Source of the DNA: an uncultured Acetatifactor sp. | GTDB lineage: Bacteria > Bacillota > Clostridia > Lachnospirales > Lachnospiraceae | Assembly (NCBI GenBank): GCA_910584435.1 | Contig: CAJUAP010000063.1 | Coordinates: 15,512-22,833 of the forward strand | Direction of reading: 5' to 3' | Length of the DNA stretch: 7,322 nucleotides | Shown: positions 6,000 to 7,322 of the stretch, piece after piece | Layout of the letters: every line of letters begins with the position of its first letter | Position numbering within the stretch: position 1 is the stretch's first letter | Notes under the pieces: model-generated | The model's database searches: none | Told to the model about the DNA's origin: nothing | What the model saw: only the letters and a program-made list of their open reading frames with translations | Program-made: the position numbers and the translations under genes

Positions 6000-6067
6000 T
6001 GAACTTGTTCGCTTTGTGAACTTGTTCGCTTTGTGAACTTGTTCGCTTTGTGAACTTATTTGCTTTG
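6000..6067 (+). repeat. 17-bp direct repeats, four copies (iteron-like)
   Basis: TGAACTTGTTCGCTTTG is repeated at 6000, 6017, 6034 and 6051. The first three are identical and the fourth differs at two positions (TGAACTTATTTGCTTTG). Each unit contains GAAC-TT-GTTC, a small palindrome, so every unit could bind a dimer. With 17-bp spacing the units do not sit on the same helix face. Candidate roles are binding sites for the recombinase or an accessory factor; no replication initiator gene is in view. Confidence 0.92.
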
Positions 6068-6182
6068 AGTGGTGATTCCTCGCACAGCTGTCAAAGCTGT
6101 CATTCTGACGGTTTGGGATTATTCATGCAAAATACACACGAAAACACCTCGCAGTAGTGACGAGTGAACAGCAACCGGCAAA

Positions 6183-6243
6183 TCTGCAGCCGTTCAGACA
6201 GGCCGCAGAACTGTTGTACAAAACTCCCATGCAGCCGACTGCA
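6183..6243 (+). other. Two GC-rich hairpins upstream of the recombinase promoter
   Basis: TCTGC (6183-6187) pairs with GCAGA (6205-6209) and, past an A-C mismatch, GCC (6189-6191) with GGC (6201-6203). A second small hairpin, TGCAG-CCGA-CTGCA, lies at 6230-6243. No T-run follows either. They may be remnants of mobile DNA or RNA structure. No function is assigned. Confidence 0.3.
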
Positions 6244-6282
6244 CCGCAATAAATAAAAATCCGGGGCGATCTTCTAATCTTG

Positions 6283-6311
6283 TGGACAAGCTCTCCAAAA
6301 AATTTCATAAT
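6283..6311 (+). promoter_or_regulatory. Promoter of the tyrosine recombinase gene
   Basis: TGGACA (6283-6288) and CATAAT (6306-6311) each match the sigma-70 consensus at five of six bases with an ideal 17-bp spacer. The predicted start is near 6318, about 38 nt before the ATG. A perfect palindrome CTTGTGGACAAG (6279-6290) covers the -35 box, a likely place for a repressor or for self-regulation by the recombinase. Confidence 0.6.
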
Positions 6312-6337
6312 AGTAAAAAATTCATAATAGTAAAAAA
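6304..6337 (+). repeat. 17-bp tandem duplication carrying the -10 box
   Basis: TTCATAATAGTAAAAAA occurs twice back to back (6304-6320 and 6321-6337) without a mismatch. It duplicates the CATAAT -10 element; the second copy (6323-6328) has no -35 at the right distance, so the first should be used. Further duplication or loss would change the promoter-to-ribosome-site distance. Confidence 0.9.
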
Positions 6338-6355
6338 TGAAGGAGATACTTACAT

Positions 6356-7282
6356 ATGAAAAAATTGAACGACTGCATAACCGAATATATTGAATATTGT
6401 GAATACCGTAAACGGCTGGATGTCAAAACTCTGAAATCATACCGGATTGATTTAAAACAATACTCGCTTTTCTGTTCCGATTTAACCGACTACACCTCCA
6501 GAACAACCGTAGATCATTTCATAACACAACTGCATAAGCAATATAAACCAAAATCTGTCAAACGCAAAATAGCAAGCCTGAAAGCTTTTTTCCACTATTT
6601 GGAGTACAGGGAACTCATCTGCGAGAATCCATTTGCGAAACTGGATATCCGCTTCCGTGAAGCCAAACTCCTGCCCAAAACCATACCCTTCCACTCCATC
6701 CAGACCTTCCTGTCTACTCTTTATTCGCAAAAAGAACAGGCTGATTCCGAATACCAGCTCCGATGCTGCATTCGGGATATCGCCGTAATTGAATTACTGT
6801 TTGCCACCGGAGTACGCATATCAGAACTCTGTTCCTTAAAACCCTCGGATATCGATCTTGAAAGCAACAACATCCTGATCTACGGAAAAGGCTCCAAAGA
6901 AAGAATCCTACAGTTAGGCAATCCTGAAGTCCTTGCCGCCCTGAATCTATACCAGGAAACTTTCCAGAAAGATATTGATGCCTGCGGATACTTTTTCGTC
7001 AACAGACTGCACCATAAACTCTCTGATCAGTCCGTCCGATTTATGATAAACCGCTATGCAGAGCTTGCCGGAATCAGCCAGCATATCACCCCTCATATGT
7101 TCCGGCATTCCTTTGCCACACTTCTGCTTGAACAGGACGTGGATATCCGGTACATCCAGAAGATGCTTGGACACAGCTCCATCAGTACAACAGAGATATA
7201 CACCCATGTATCGAATACAAAACAGAAGGATATTCTTGTCAACAAACATCCCAGGAACTTGATGGTGGTGAATGAAGGATAA
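6356..7282 (+). CDS. Tyrosine recombinase (XerC/D-like integrase)
   Basis: Site-specific recombinase of 308 residues that cuts and rejoins DNA through a phosphotyrosine. The N-terminal SAM-like core-binding domain is about residues 1-100, the catalytic domain about 105-300. All active-site residues are visible: R154 (TGVRISEL), K181 (GKGSKER), H247 and R250 (HMFRHSFAT), H273 (LGHSS) and nucleophile Y282 (TEIYTHVS). Length is that of XerC/XerD and simple integrases, and no arm-binding domain is present, so it probably works on short inverted-arm core sites. The ATG at 6356 follows AGGAG (6341-6345) by ten bases. No excisionase, phage or conjugation genes lie nearby, so it is a solitary recombinase. 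In gut Firmicutes and Bacteroidetes such genes can head polysaccharide loci or flip nearby DNA; the region beyond the right edge would decide. It could be an integrase at the end of an element. Confidence 0.93.
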   Translation: MKKLNDCITEYIEYCEYRKRLDVKTLKSYRIDLKQYSLFCSDLTDYTSRTTVDHFITQLHKQYKPKSVKRKIASLKAFFHYLEYRELICENPFAKLDIRFREAKLLPKTIPFHSIQTFLSTLYSQKEQADSEYQLRCCIRDIAVIELLFATGVRISELCSLKPSDIDLESNNILIYGKGSKERILQLGNPEVLAALNLYQETFQKDIDACGYFFVNRLHHKLSDQSVRFMINRYAELAGISQHITPHMFRHSFATLLLEQDVDIRYIQKMLGHSSISTTEIYTHVSNTKQKDILVNKHPRNLMVVNEG

Positions 7283-7298
7283 TTCCTGATTATCGGGG

Positions 7299-7319
7299 GG
7301 AGGTTATTGGATAACCTCC
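7299..7319 (+). terminator. 9-bp hairpin after the recombinase, terminator or attenuator
   Basis: GGAGGTTAT (7299-7307) and ATAACCTCC (7311-7319) form a perfect stem with loop TGG, 16 bp after the recombinase stop. The window ends three bases later, so a T-run cannot be seen. Without one it could be an attenuator of a downstream gene or a recombination half-site. Confidence 0.45.
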
Positions 7320-7322
7320 AGG

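Larger units (their letters stand above)
5875..6117. repeat. 20-bp imperfect inverted repeat bounding 243 bp
   Basis: The left arm (5875-5894) begins CCCAAGCCGTCA. The reverse complement of the right arm (6098-6117) begins CCCAAACCGTCA. Sixteen of 20 positions agree, with mismatches at arm positions 6, 13, 16 and 18. The enclosed DNA contains the 5936-5960 hairpin and the 17-bp repeats. With a tyrosine recombinase gene 240 bp away, the arms could be crossover sites of an invertible segment, or remnants of a small mobile element. Four mismatches are many for active inversion arms. Confidence 0.45.
5735..6355. other. Repeat-rich intergenic region before the recombinase
   Basis: These 621 bp between two divergent genes hold no reading frame I can support on either strand. 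The stretch carries an imperfect inverted repeat, a 25-bp hairpin, four 17-bp direct repeats, two GC-rich hairpins, a promoter and a 17-bp duplication, described separately. The hexamer GTGAAC or its complement GTTCAC recurs at 5941, 5950, 5999, 6016, 6033, 6050 and 6164, with GTTCGC between. No strong promoter for the leftward ATPase gene was found; only weak candidates are seen near 5780-5840. Confidence 0.7.

Noticed and set aside
5623..6067. CRISPR array from the 14-bp and 17-bp repeats
   Set aside because: Both are head-to-tail repeats without spacers.
6123..6308. Minus-strand 61-codon frame before the recombinase
   Set aside because: Cysteine- and glycine-rich with no ribosome site or family signal. 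It overlaps the hairpins and the recombinase promoter.

Overview
The window looks like chromosomal DNA of a gut-type Clostridia, most likely Lachnospiraceae. This is inferred from gene content and style: a short type I glutamine synthetase followed by an ANTAR regulator, strong AGGAGG ribosome sites, moderate GC, an AAA-ATPase/PD-(D/E)XK gene of a family abundant in gut anaerobes, and a stand-alone tyrosine recombinase. No rRNA, tRNA or CRISPR array is visible.

Positions 1-2596 form a nitrogen-assimilation unit. A near-consensus promoter (166-194) starts a leader of about 300 nt. The leader begins with an 8-bp stem carrying the hexaloop AAAGGC (A at position 1, G at position 4), the signature recognised by ANTAR antiterminators. 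A second AAAGGC follows 28 nt later, in the apical loop of a T-tailed terminator hairpin. Then come an unexplained 13-bp GC-rich stem, glnA (496-1728), four copies of a 52/53-bp tandem repeat, and a pseudo-receiver/ANTAR protein (2012-2596, NitR-like). The arrangement suggests that this protein lets transcription read past the leader terminator, controlling glnA and its own gene.

Positions 2633-5595 are on the minus strand and converge on the nitrogen unit. They hold a cytoplasmic GH43-family glycosidase with the IQAHGG motif, and upstream of it a 577-aa AAA-ATPase/PD-(D/E)XK protein. The latter has eight 14-bp tandem repeats immediately before its ribosome site.

Positions 5735-6355 hold no convincing gene but are dense in short repeats: a 20-bp imperfect inverted repeat bounding 243 bp, a 25-bp hairpin, four 17-bp direct repeats, further hairpins, a good promoter, and a 17-bp tandem duplication carrying its -10 box. 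A complete XerC/D-like tyrosine recombinase follows (6356-7282), and a 9-bp hairpin closes the window. The left edge (1-120, minus) may hold the start or remnant of another gene.

The most notable points are the self-contained ANTAR/glnA circuit, the repeat array with repeated start-codon modules between glnA and its regulator, and the repeat-rich segment in front of the recombinase, which could be a recombination target. All functional statements come from reading motifs; nothing was tested by search or folding software.
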